From assembly GCF_039394605.1 (NCBI RefSeq), contig NZ_CP135033.1, forward strand, positions 310,001 through 374,000: a DNA stretch of 64,000 bases, in the 5' to 3' direction. Of the stretch, positions 53,452 through 62,764 are shown one piece after another. Both the position numbers and the translations under genes were made by a program. The notes under the pieces are model-generated. The model was not told the origin of the DNA. It saw nothing but the letters and a program-made list of their open reading frames with translations, and did no database searches. This stretch comes from Buchnera aphidicola (Kurisakia onigurumii) (lineage in GTDB: Bacteria; Pseudomonadota; Gammaproteobacteria; Enterobacterales; Enterobacteriaceae). Every line of letters begins with the position of its first letter. The stretch's first letter is position 1.

Positions 53452-54084
53452 ATGAAAAGATTATTATTTTCTATCATTATATATTTTTTTTTATCCAATT
53501 TAGTATTTGCTAAAAATATCATTCTAAAAAATGATATTAATAAAAATATCAATATAAATAAAAATACGAAAAAAATAGAAGAATTTTTTTCTTTTTTCTG
53601 TCCTTATTGCTATAATTTAGAATATCAATATCAATTTAATTATTTTTTAAGAAATAAATATTCTAATCAATCTATAATAAATAGTTATCATGTAAACATC
53701 AGCGATTCTTATTTAGAAAAAATGTTATCTAAAGCATGGATTATTGCAAAGGAACTACATATAGAAAACAAAGTTTTAATTCCTATATATACAAATATTC
53801 AAGAAAAAAAATATATAAAAAATTTTTCTACTTTAAAAAATATTTTTATAAAAAATTCTAAAATTCAATCTAAAATATATGACATGTATTGGAATAGTAT
53901 ATCAATTGAAATACGTTTAAAACAGGAATACGATATTATAAAAAAATTTCATATTATAAAAATACCTACTATATATATTAATCAAAAATATTTATTGGAA
54001 TTAAATGATATATATCAATTACCTAAAAAAAAATTTTTAGAAAAACAAACACGATCAATTAATTTTTTATTAAAAAAAATATAA
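53452..54084 (+). CDS. dsbA: Thiol:disulfide interchange protein DsbA-like
   Basis: Periplasmic oxidant that introduces disulfides into secreted proteins. It has 210 residues (E. coli 208). Seen: a signal peptide (MKRLLFSIIIYFFLSNLVFA), the thioredoxin-fold active site EEFFSFFCPYCYN and the cis-Pro loop KIPTIYINQKY. The active site is CPYC, whereas E. coli DsbA has CPHC; CPYC is typical of glutaredoxins and the central pair sets redox potential. dsbA near polA matches E. coli. EndA, which has conserved cysteines and a signal peptide, is a plausible substrate. Confidence 0.92.
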   Translation: MKRLLFSIIIYFFLSNLVFAKNIILKNDINKNININKNTKKIEEFFSFFCPYCYNLEYQYQFNYFLRNKYSNQSIINSYHVNISDSYLEKMLSKAWIIAKELHIENKVLIPIYTNIQEKKYIKNFSTLKNIFIKNSKIQSKIYDMYWNSISIEIRLKQEYDIIKKFHIIKIPTIYINQKYLLELNDIYQLPKKKFLEKQTRSINFLLKKI

Positions 54085-54228
54085 ATATAAAAAATATATA
54101 ATTTTTTAAAAAAAAGTAAATCATAAATTAATTTATAGAATAAATAATTTAAATTTAATAATAAATTTTTATACTAATAGAAAATATATTATAAAAGATA
54201 AATTGATACAAAAAATATTAATAAAAAA

Positions 54229-55158
54229 ATGAAAAATAAAAATATAAATAATTCAACTTTAATAATAGATGGAACTTTTTGCTTATATAGATCTTATTAT
54301 GCATTTCCTTTATTAAAAAATAAAAAAAATGATCATTGTGGAGCAATATATGGTTTCTTAAACACTTTAAAAAAATTAAAAAATACAATTTTTCCAAAAA
54401 AAATTATTATAGCATTTGATTCTGAAAAAAAAAATTTTAGACACAAAATTTTTTTACAATATAAACAAAATAGAAAAATGATTCCAGATATACTTAAACA
54501 ACAAATTCATCCATTACAAAAAATAATAGAATATATGGGAATTTTAATTATTATGATTCCTAAAATAGAAGCAGATGACATAATAGGAAGTATTGTAAAC
54601 ACGTTAAAAAAAAAAAATACAAAAAAAATATTTATTTTTACTAATGATAAAGACATAGCACAATTAGTTAATCAACACATTTTTATTATTAATAGTAAAT
54701 TTCAAATATTAGATAGAAATGCAATCAAAAAAAAATATGGAATTATTCCCAAATGCATTCCTGATTTTTTAGCTTTAACTGGAGATACATCTGATAATAT
54801 ACCAGGAGTATATGGAATAGGAAAAAAAACAGCAATTATTTTAATTAATAAATTTAAATACATCAAAAATATATACAAAAAAAATAATTTAATAAAAATT
54901 AAAGAAATAAGAAATGGTAATAATATTTTTAAAAAATTAACAAAAAATAAAAAACAAGCTTTTTTATCATTAAAATTAACTACCATTCAAAAAAATTTAA
55001 TTACAATGGAAAAAATAAAATATTTCCAAAAAAATACTTTTAACGAAAAAAAATTATTATTTTTTTTTCAATATTATCAATTTAAAAAATGGACAAAATA
55101 TATACAAGAAAAAATAAAAAAAAATAAAAAACAAGAAATAATGAAATTAACTTATTAA
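54229..55158 (+). CDS. polA: DNA polymerase I, 5'-nuclease part (N-terminal half of split polA)
   Basis: 309 residues, matching the 5'-3' exonuclease domain of E. coli Pol I (first ~323 residues), which removes RNA primers and flaps. All metal-binding acids are in place: LIIDGTFCLYR, IAFDSEKKNFRH, KIEADDIIG (about 114-117), FTNDKDIAQLV (138-142) and TGDTSDNIPGVYGIG (about 185-189). A TAA stop at 55156-55158 ends it exactly at the junction with the Klenow part, which continues in the same frame from 55171 after a 4-codon stop-to-stop spacer. Probably functional as a free nuclease. Confidence 0.93.
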   Translation: MKNKNINNSTLIIDGTFCLYRSYYAFPLLKNKKNDHCGAIYGFLNTLKKLKNTIFPKKIIIAFDSEKKNFRHKIFLQYKQNRKMIPDILKQQIHPLQKIIEYMGILIIMIPKIEADDIIGSIVNTLKKKNTKKIFIFTNDKDIAQLVNQHIFIINSKFQILDRNAIKKKYGIIPKCIPDFLALTGDTSDNIPGVYGIGKKTAIILINKFKYIKNIYKKNNLIKIKEIRNGNNIFKKLTKNKKQAFLSLKLTTIQKNLITMEKIKYFQKNTFNEKKLLFFFQYYQFKKWTKYIQEKIKKNKKQEIMKLTY

Positions 55159-55170
55159 ATGATAAAATAA

Positions 55171-57000
55171 ATGATTATAAAAAAAAAAGTAATAACTGAA
55201 ATAATCAAAGAAATAGATGTATCAAAATGGAAAAAAAATACAAATAAATATTTTTTTGTATCTTTTCTTATTAATACTAATAAAAAAAAAACAGTCACAA
55301 CATTTTATTTTTTTACATATCCAAAAAAAATTCTTTATATATATAAAATTAAAAATTTTGAAAAATTATTAGAAAAAAATACTAATTTAATAGAATTAAA
55401 AAATATAAAATCATTTTTTGAAAATAAAAATATTCTCAAAATAACATATAATTTACAAAATTATTATAAAATTTTTAAAAAATTTCATATAAAAATATCG
55501 AAAAATATATTAGATATTAATCTAGAATTGTACATTACAAAAGGATTAATTCAAGAAAAAATAATTAAAGAAAAAATTAATTACGAATATAAACAATATG
55601 AAAAAAATTTTTTTAAATCTAATAAAAATAGATCAAAAATAAAACAAGAAGATTTGATTAATAAAATGCATAAAATAATTATATATATACATTTAAAATG
55701 TAATAAAATTCTTAATAAAGAAAAAAAACTAAACATAATTTTAAATTATATAGATCTTCCTCTTTCAGCTTTAATATATAAAATAGAAAATTATGGATTT
55801 TTATTAGATTGTAAAAAGTTAAAAATACAATCAAAAAATATATCTAAAAAAATGATTATTTTAGAAAAAGCTTCTTTTTTATTGGCTGGTGAAAAATTTA
55901 ATATGTTATCAAGCAAACAAACAGAATATATATTATTCCAAAAAAAAAATTTTAAGAAATTTTATAAAACTCCTGGAGGAAAAAATTCTACCAAAGAATT
56001 AGTATTATTAAAATTATCAGAAAAAAATTTATTACCAAAAATAATTTTACAATATAGAAGTTTATGTAAATTAAAATCTTCTTATATAGATAAATTACCA
56101 AAAATGATTAATAAAAAAACAAAAAGAATCCATACTTCTTATAATCAATGTTTTACCATTACAGGAAGACTCTCATCTTCTAATCCAAATTTACAAAATA
56201 TTCCTAAACACAGTGTAGAAGGTAATAAAATTAGACAATCTTTTATTGCTCCATCTGATTCCGTTATATTAACAGCTGATTATTCTCAGATTGAACTAAG
56301 AATTCTTGCACATTTATCAAAAGATAATATTTTAATAAAATCATTTAAAAAACATAAAGATATACACACTTCCACTGCATCAAAAATTTTTGAAATTCCA
56401 ATTAATCAAATTACAGACCATCAAAGACAAATTGCAAAAACAATTAATTTTTCTTTGATATATGGAATGACTGCATTTGGTTTATCTAAAAAATTAAAAA
56501 TTAATATCATAAAAGCAAAAAAATGTATTGATAATTATTTTAAAAAATATGAAGGAATATGTCGATATATAAAAAAAATACATTTACAAGCTATAAAAAA
56601 AGGTTATGTTTCTACTTTATTTGGTAGAAAGATATATATTAAAAATATTAATTCTAAAAATTATAATTTGAAAAGAACTGCGTATAGACAATGTATGAAT
56701 GCACCTATGCAAGGAACAGTATCTGATATTATTAAAAAATCTATGATTATCATTGATAAATATATTAAAAATAAATATCAAAAAAAAGCAAAAATAATTC
56801 TACAAATACATGACGAACTAATTTTTGAAATAAAAAAAGAATCAGTAAAAATTTTATGTAAAAAAATACAAAAAATAATGGAAACAATAATAGTATTAGA
56901 TATTCCAATACCAGTAAATATAAAAATTGGTGATAACTGGAGCGAAACTTATGAATTAAAAAAATATTTTAAAAATTATGAAACAAATTTTGTAAATTAA
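55171..57000 (+). CDS. polA: DNA polymerase I, Klenow-like part (C-terminal half of split polA)
   Basis: 609 residues. The polymerase domain is intact: TGRLSSSNPNLQNIP, motif A TADYSQIELRILAHLS near residue 369, motif B RQIAKTINFSLIYGM, motif C QIHDELIFE near 546 and GDNWSE. The 3'-5' exonuclease domain in front (residues 1-190) is degenerate: the DTETD of Exo I, the Asp of Exo II and the YxxxD of Exo III have no counterpart. The frame is that of the upstream nuclease ORF, separated by two TAA codons (55156, 55168). No strong ribosome-binding site is seen, so reinitiation after the upstream stop is the likely entry. Its stop overlaps the engB stop in TTAA. Confidence 0.9.
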   Translation: MIIKKKVITEIIKEIDVSKWKKNTNKYFFVSFLINTNKKKTVTTFYFFTYPKKILYIYKIKNFEKLLEKNTNLIELKNIKSFFENKNILKITYNLQNYYKIFKKFHIKISKNILDINLELYITKGLIQEKIIKEKINYEYKQYEKNFFKSNKNRSKIKQEDLINKMHKIIIYIHLKCNKILNKEKKLNIILNYIDLPLSALIYKIENYGFLLDCKKLKIQSKNISKKMIILEKASFLLAGEKFNMLSSKQTEYILFQKKNFKKFYKTPGGKNSTKELVLLKLSEKNLLPKIILQYRSLCKLKSSYIDKLPKMINKKTKRIHTSYNQCFTITGRLSSSNPNLQNIPKHSVEGNKIRQSFIAPSDSVILTADYSQIELRILAHLSKDNILIKSFKKHKDIHTSTASKIFEIPINQITDHQRQIAKTINFSLIYGMTAFGLSKKLKINIIKAKKCIDNYFKKYEGICRYIKKIHLQAIKKGYVSTLFGRKIYIKNINSKNYNLKRTAYRQCMNAPMQGTVSDIIKKSMIIIDKYIKNKYQKKAKIILQIHDELIFEIKKESVKILCKKIQKIMETIIVLDIPIPVNIKIGDNWSETYELKKYFKNYETNFVN

Positions 57001-57596
57001 AACTGATGCCATTTCGAAACTACATTTAATAAAGATAATAAACTACCTGAACAATATTTTGAAAAAGTGTATACTAAAATATTTTTATTTGATAAAGATA
57101 TCGTTTTATTTACATATTTTATAGTTTTTAGTTTTAAATTTTTAGAAATTTTATCAGATTTAGTCAAAAAAATTGCTATAGGTATATTATTCTTATTAAC
57201 TAAATTAATAATTTCATAGTCTATTTTTTTTAATGGATGTCTAATATCCATAAATATTATCAAACCTTTTAAATGAAAACAATTTTTTAGATAATAAAAA
57301 ACAATATCTCGTAACTCTAATTGAGTTTTTTTTGATGTTTTAGAATAACCGTAACCTGGTAAATCAATTAAATATCTTTTAAAATCTACTTGAAACAAAT
57401 TAATAGTTTTTGTACTTCCTGGTTTTTTACTAGTTCTAGCTAATTTTTTTTGATTAGATAAAAGATTAATAGCAGTTGATTTTCCAGAATTAGAATATCC
57501 AGAAAATGCAACGTCCATTCTATTATTTTTTTTAGATAAAATCATTTTTTTAACACTTTTTAAAAAAATAGTTGATATATATTTGTTTTTAATCAT
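56997..57596 (-). CDS. engB: Ribosome biogenesis GTPase EngB (YihA/YsxC)
   Basis: TRAFAC GTPase needed for 50S assembly. It has 199 residues (E. coli 210). Seen: VAFSGYSNSGKSTAINLL (G1), KKPGSTKTINLFQVD (G2), LIDLPGYGYSK (G3), IFLTKSDKI (G4) and the C-terminal YTFSKYCSGSLLSLL. It is next to polA as in E. coli. Convergent with polA: the two stop codons are complementary within one TTAA at 56997-57000. Confidence 0.94.
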   Translation of the reverse strand: MIKNKYISTIFLKSVKKMILSKKNNRMDVAFSGYSNSGKSTAINLLSNQKKLARTSKKPGSTKTINLFQVDFKRYLIDLPGYGYSKTSKKTQLELRDIVFYYLKNCFHLKGLIIFMDIRHPLKKIDYEIINLVNKNNIPIAIFLTKSDKISKNLKLKTIKYVNKTISLSNKNILVYTFSKYCSGSLLSLLNVVSKWHQF

Positions 57597-57753
57597 TATT
57601 ACACTCCTAAATATGTTATAAATAAAAATTTATTATATATATCATAATGATATATATATATAATAAATTATCAAATAAAAAATAAAAATTATAAAAAAAT
57701 AAAAAATTTAAATAAACATAAAATAAATTATTATCATAATAAGGAAGGATATC

Positions 57754-59586
57754 ATGGAAAAAAAAATAAAAAATATTGCAATCATCGCGCACGTTGATCA
57801 TGGGAAAACTACTTTAGTAGATAAATTATTGGAAGAATCAGGAACATTTCAATTACATGAAAATAAACCTGATCGTATTATGGATTCTAATATTTTAGAA
57901 AAAGAACGAGGTATCACTATTTTATCTAAACATGCTTCATTAAATTGGAAAAATTATAAAATTAATATAATAGATACTCCAGGACATTCAGATTTTGGAG
58001 GTGAAGTAGAACGAATTATGTCAATGGTAGATTCCGTTCTTTTGATAGTAGATGCAATAGATGGTCCAATGCCACAAACTCGATTTGTTACACAAAAAGC
58101 ATTTAACTATAATATAGTTCCTATTGTTGTAATTAACAAAATAGACAGAGAAAACGCAAGACCAGAATGGGTATTAGATCAAATATTAGATTTATTTATC
58201 AATTTAAATGCAACTGATTCGCAACTTGATTTTCCTGTTGTATATACTTCTGCAATAAATGGAACATCAGGAGCACACTATTCTAAAATGAAAAAAAATA
58301 TGGATTTTTTATTTGAATCTATTATTAAATATACACCTAGCCCTAAAATTAATAATAAAGGGACATTGAAAATGCAAATATCCCAACTAGATTATGATCC
58401 ATATTTAGGAATTATAGGAATAGGTAAAATAAAAGAAGGTATTCTTCGAGTTAATCAAATAGTTTCTGTTGTTAATAGCAAAAAAAAAATTTATAACAGT
58501 AAAATTAATAAAATATTAATATATTCAGGATTAGAAAAAATAGAAACTAAAATAGCAAAAGCAGGAGAAATCGTAAATATTTCAGGACCTGAAAAAATAA
58601 ATATATCTGATACTATATGTGATCCAAATAATATTTTTTTTATTCCAAAATTAAAGATTGATAAACCTACTGTAAAAATGTTTTTTTCCGTTAATACATC
58701 TCCTTTCTGTGGTAAAGAAGGTAAATATGTTACATCTCGTCAAATTTTAAATCGTTTAACACATGAAGCAAAACATAATATTTCGTTAATTATTGAAGAA
58801 ACAAAAAATTCTAATACATTTTGTGTATCAGGTAGAGGAGAATTACATTTATCAATATTAATCGAAAATATGAGAAGAGAAGGGTTTGAAATGGAAGTAT
58901 CCAGACCCACTGTAATTTTTAAAAAAAATAAAGAAAAAATACAAGAACCATTTGAATTAGTTACAATAGATATTCAAATAAATCATCAAGGAACATTAAT
59001 GAAGTTAATTGGAGAAAAGCAAGGAGAATTACAAAATATTTTTCCTGAACAAAAAGGTAGAGTACGAATAAATTATATTCTTTCCAGTAGATCATTAATA
59101 GGTTTTAGAAATCAATTTTTAACAATAACATCAGGAACAGGATTATTTTTTTCTTCTTTTAGTCATTATGATACTATAAAATCTAATAATGCTGGACAAA
59201 GAAAAAATGGGGTACTAATTTCTAATAGTACAGGAAAAACAGTTGCTTTTGCTTTATTCAACTTACAAAATCGAGGAAAAATGTTTTTAAATCATGGAGA
59301 AAAAGTATATGAAGGACAAATAATAGGAATTCATAATAGAAATAATGATTTAACAGTAAATTGTCTGACAGGAAAAAAACTTTCTAATATGCGTGCATCG
59401 GGTTCTGATGAAGCTATCAATTTGATAAATCCAATAAAAATGAATTTAGAAAAATCTATTGGATTTATCAATGATGACGAATTAATAGAAATTACCCCTA
59501 AATCTATTAGATTAAGAAAAAAATATTTGACTGAAGGAGAAAGAAAACAATTTTCTCGATCTTTTTCTAAAAGTGAAATAATTTAA
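57754..59586 (+). CDS. typA: Ribosome-associated GTPase TypA/BipA
   Basis: EF-G-like translational GTPase that aids 50S assembly and growth at low temperature. It has 610 residues (E. coli 607). Seen: [60 protein letters not shown], then domains II-III with [20 protein letters not shown], and the BipA-specific C-terminal part [26 protein letters not shown] precedes ATG. Between it and the divergent engB lies a 157-base spacer with an alternating AT repeat that can fold. Confidence 0.97.
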   Translation: MEKKIKNIAIIAHVDHGKTTLVDKLLEESGTFQLHENKPDRIMDSNILEKERGITILSKHASLNWKNYKINIIDTPGHSDFGGEVERIMSMVDSVLLIVDAIDGPMPQTRFVTQKAFNYNIVPIVVINKIDRENARPEWVLDQILDLFINLNATDSQLDFPVVYTSAINGTSGAHYSKMKKNMDFLFESIIKYTPSPKINNKGTLKMQISQLDYDPYLGIIGIGKIKEGILRVNQIVSVVNSKKKIYNSKINKILIYSGLEKIETKIAKAGEIVNISGPEKINISDTICDPNNIFFIPKLKIDKPTVKMFFSVNTSPFCGKEGKYVTSRQILNRLTHEAKHNISLIIEETKNSNTFCVSGRGELHLSILIENMRREGFEMEVSRPTVIFKKNKEKIQEPFELVTIDIQINHQGTLMKLIGEKQGELQNIFPEQKGRVRINYILSSRSLIGFRNQFLTITSGTGLFFSSFSHYDTIKSNNAGQRKNGVLISNSTGKTVAFALFNLQNRGKMFLNHGEKVYEGQIIGIHNRNNDLTVNCLTGKKLSNMRASGSDEAINLINPIKMNLEKSIGFINDDELIEITPKSIRLRKKYLTEGERKQFSRSFSKSEII

Positions 59587-59746
59587 TTTAAATAATAAAA
59601 TGCAATTTTTTAAAAAAAATTAAAAAATTTTTTATTAAAAATACTATTTATTAAAAAAATTAAAAATTATTTTATTTTTTCTATTCGTATAAAAAAAATA
59701 AAATAATTAATTTTATTAAAAATTATTTATATAAAATAATTTTCAA

Positions 59747-60349
59747 TTAATTTCTCTTGTATTTTTTTTTATTACGAATAGATAATCTTTCAGCAATAAC
59801 AATTGCTGCTAATTCATTTAATGCTTTTTTAAAATCATCATTAATAATTAAATAATCATATTCATGACAATGACTTACTTCTAATAACGACATATTTATT
59901 CTTTGTATAATTTCTTTTTCTGAATTTTGACCTCTATTTTTTAGTCTTATGTATAGTTCTTCTATTGAAGGAGGTAACATAAAAATACTTTTAACTTGAG
60001 AAAAATTTTTGCGAATTTGTTGAGCGCCTTGCCAATCTATATCTAAAAAGATATCTATTCCTTTTGAAATAAAATCCTTAATTACATTTTTTGAAGTTCC
60101 ATAATATTGATTTAAAATAATTGCATATTCTAAAAAAATATTTTTTTTAATCATATTATGAAATTCTGATTTATTAATAAAATAATAATCTTTTCCTTCT
60201 TTTTCTGTTTTTCTCTTTAATCTAGTTGTATGAGATATAGATATTCTAATATTTTTTCCTGTTTTAGTTTTTAAAAAATTTCGTATTAAACTAGATTTTC
60301 CAGTTCCACTTGGAGCAGAAATAATAAAAAATGTTCCTAATTGTATCAT
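59747..60349 (-). CDS. gmk: Guanylate kinase
   Basis: Phosphorylates GMP to GDP in nucleotide salvage and synthesis. It has 200 residues (E. coli 207). Seen: P-loop FIISAPSGTGKSSLIRNFL, ISHTTRLKRKTEKEGKDYYF as the GMP-binding region, DIDWQGAQQIRK, MLPPSIEELYIRLKNRGQ and YDYLIINDDF. In E. coli gmk is followed by rpoZ and spoT; neither follows here. Convergent with typA. Confidence 0.96.
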   Translation of the reverse strand: MIQLGTFFIISAPSGTGKSSLIRNFLKTKTGKNIRISISHTTRLKRKTEKEGKDYYFINKSEFHNMIKKNIFLEYAIILNQYYGTSKNVIKDFISKGIDIFLDIDWQGAQQIRKNFSQVKSIFMLPPSIEELYIRLKNRGQNSEKEIIQRINMSLLEVSHCHEYDYLIINDDFKKALNELAAIVIAERLSIRNKKKYKRN

Positions 60350-60436
60350 TTTTATAATTTTATAAATTAAATGTAAGTAAATTTTTTTTTAAATGTATAT
60401 TAAATACTATAATAAATTATTTTTTTTAACAAATAT

Positions 60437-61399
60437 TTAATATTTTTTTAAATAAAAAAAAATATTTTTGATATTATTAATTCGTAATATATCATATTTA
60501 TTTGTTGTCTTTCTTAACATTGCTTGAATATATATACCATTAGAATTAATTTTGACTGCGGATAAAATAAAACCACAATGTATCCAAGAATCTTTTTTTT
60601 TTTTTTCTATATTTTCTCCAATAACTAAATTATCAGTGTAATTTCCATACAAAATATATATAGAATATTTATTTTTTCCTCTAAATTCTAATCTAGATAT
60701 TATTTCTTGTCCTTGATAACACCCTTTGTAAAAATCTAATGCTTTTAATTTTTTTAAATTAATATTTTGCGGAAAAAATTTAGCATAATTTTCTAAATCT
60801 ATAACTGGAAAACCAGATTTTATTTCTGATAATAACCATTCTTCATTTCCAACAAGTATTTTTTTTAAAAAAAATTTTTTATATAATAAATTCAATTTTT
60901 TATTGGATACAATCAATAAAAATTTTTTATAAGGACGAAAAAAATATAATATTGTTCCAAAATTTGTTTTAATCAAAGAATTATTTTTATGTGAAACATC
61001 TAAAAAATAATTTTTAAAAAAATTAAATATTTTATTATTATACATTCCTATAATATGATAATTTTTTTTTATCCTAATTTTTATATCTGAAAATATAGAA
61101 TATTTTTCTAATTCTTGTATTTGTTGACGTGCAACACTTTTTCTTTGAATGTAACCGTATCCACTTTTAAAAACAAAAAAATAAAATACACTCAACACCT
61201 TTCCTTGTGAATTACAATGAGAACATATTGTATGAGTATTATTATTAAATTTATTAATATTTATAGTAAATTTTGTTTGTAGATATTTTTTAGCATCATT
61301 TCCCGATACATAAACAAAAACCCAATCTGTTAATTGTAAAAAATAATTTTGTAAATTTTTTATTGATTGATTTAAATTATTAAATGTAGAAAAATTCAT
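60437..61399 (-). CDS. ygfZ: tRNA-modifying/iron-sulfur maintenance protein YgfZ
   Basis: Folate-binding protein that supports certain iron-sulfur enzymes such as MiaB and affects tRNA modification. It has 320 residues (E. coli 326). The diagnostic motif KGCYQGQEIISRLEFRGKNK is present with the functional Cys; also DWVFVYVSGNDAKKYLQTKF at the N-terminus and GFPVIDL. The remainder is diverged and lysine-rich. It lies 87 bases upstream of gmk on the same strand. Confidence 0.92.
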   Translation of the reverse strand: MNFSTFNNLNQSIKNLQNYFLQLTDWVFVYVSGNDAKKYLQTKFTININKFNNNTHTICSHCNSQGKVLSVFYFFVFKSGYGYIQRKSVARQQIQELEKYSIFSDIKIRIKKNYHIIGMYNNKIFNFFKNYFLDVSHKNNSLIKTNFGTILYFFRPYKKFLLIVSNKKLNLLYKKFFLKKILVGNEEWLLSEIKSGFPVIDLENYAKFFPQNINLKKLKALDFYKGCYQGQEIISRLEFRGKNKYSIYILYGNYTDNLVIGENIEKKKKDSWIHCGFILSAVKINSNGIYIQAMLRKTTNKYDILRINNIKNIFFYLKKY

Positions 61400-61651
61400 A
61401 TTTTCTTATATAAAATTAATTATATAATCCTAATTAAAACGAATATAGTTATTAGTATAACATTTATAGTTTATTTACTAAATTTAAATAATCCAGTAAT
61501 ATATAATATTATATAAATTAATAAAAAAATTAATATCTATAATTATTTAAATTAATAAAATATAAAATTTTAATTTATTAATATAAAAATTATAATTTTT
61601 ATAAAAAAAAATAAAATATAATAAAAACAAAAAATTATTTCAGTAAAAAAA

Positions 61652-62752
61652 ATGAACATATACTTAAAAAAAATAAAAAAAAAAATAAAAAATCTGAAAA
61701 AAAAAGAAATATTAATAAAAGATTTTTTTGAATACGAAAAAAAAAAAAATAGAATTGAAGAAATTCATTTAGAATTATCTAATCCTATATATTGGAAAAA
61801 AAAAGATTTTATAAAAAATAAAAATATAGAATATACAAATTTACAAAAAATTATTGATTTAATAGATAATATACAAAAAAAAATTAACGAAATAGACATT
61901 TTAATAAAAAATAAATTTAATACAAAAAAATTATTTACAAAAAATCTTATACAAGAAAAAATCAATACAGTAAAAAAAAAAATTAAAAAAATTGAATTTT
62001 ATAAAATGTTTTCAAAAAAGAATGATTTTTTAGATTGTTACATTGACATACAACCAGGATCAGGTGGAATTGATGCTCAAGATTGGGCTAAAATATTAAT
62101 GCGTATGTATTTAAAATGGATTAAGTCAAAAGGACTTACATATTCTATTATTCAACAAACAAATAGTGAAAATATAGGAATTAAATCTGCTACAATAATG
62201 GTATTAGGTGCTTACTCGTTCGGATGGTTAAGAACTGAAACAGGAATACATAGGTTAGTAAGAAGAAGCCCTTTCAATTCTACTAAAAAAAGACATACTT
62301 CTTTTTGTTCAATATTTGTTTATCCTAAATTAGATAAAAATGATGTTATACAAATAAATTCTTCTGATTTAAGAATAGATGTGTATAAATCATCTGGTTC
62401 TGGGGGGCAACATGTTAATAAAACTGAATCTGCTGTAAGAATAACACATATTCCAACCGGTATCGTAACACAATCACAAAATAGTCGTTCTCAACACAAA
62501 AATAAATCTCAAGCATTAGAACAAATAAGATATAAAATTAATCAGATAGAAATTCAAAATAAAAAACATGAAAAAAAAGAAAATGAAAAAAACAAATCAG
62601 AAATTTGCTGGGGTAATCAAATTAGATCATATATATTTGATAATCCCAGAATAAAAGATTTAAGAACTGGTGTAGAAACAAGAAAAATACAAGAAGTATT
62701 AAATGGAAATATAGAAAAATTCATTATATCTAATTTAAAATTGGAAGTATAA
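61652..62752 (+). CDS. prfB: Peptide chain release factor 2
   Basis: Recognises UAA and UGA stops and triggers peptide release. It has 366 residues (E. coli 365). Seen: coiled-coil N-terminal domain, stop-recognition tripeptide RRSPFNST near residue 206, and the GGQ loop SSGSGGQHVNKTESAVRITH near residue 251. In E. coli a programmed +1 shift at CTT-TGA-C is needed; here the matching place reads GAT TTT TTT GAA TAC and is in frame with no stop. Six codons on, a run of 13 A (61737-61749) lies in frame. lysS begins 12 bases after the stop, as in E. coli. Confidence 0.96.
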   Translation: MNIYLKKIKKKIKNLKKKEILIKDFFEYEKKKNRIEEIHLELSNPIYWKKKDFIKNKNIEYTNLQKIIDLIDNIQKKINEIDILIKNKFNTKKLFTKNLIQEKINTVKKKIKKIEFYKMFSKKNDFLDCYIDIQPGSGGIDAQDWAKILMRMYLKWIKSKGLTYSIIQQTNSENIGIKSATIMVLGAYSFGWLRTETGIHRLVRRSPFNSTKKRHTSFCSIFVYPKLDKNDVIQINSSDLRIDVYKSSGSGGQHVNKTESAVRITHIPTGIVTQSQNSRSQHKNKSQALEQIRYKINQIEIQNKKHEKKENEKNKSEICWGNQIRSYIFDNPRIKDLRTGVETRKIQEVLNGNIEKFIISNLKLEV

Positions 62753-62764
62753 AGAGATAATAGA

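Noticed and set aside
57632-57662. Alternating TATATA repeat with internal CATAATG dyad between engB and typA
   Set aside because: Simple AT repeat in a divergent promoter region; no evidence for an origin or protein site.
59587-59746. A/T-run inverted repeats between typA and gmk as a terminator
   Set aside because: Arms consist only of A and T runs that pair in many registers, so no specific hairpin can be claimed.
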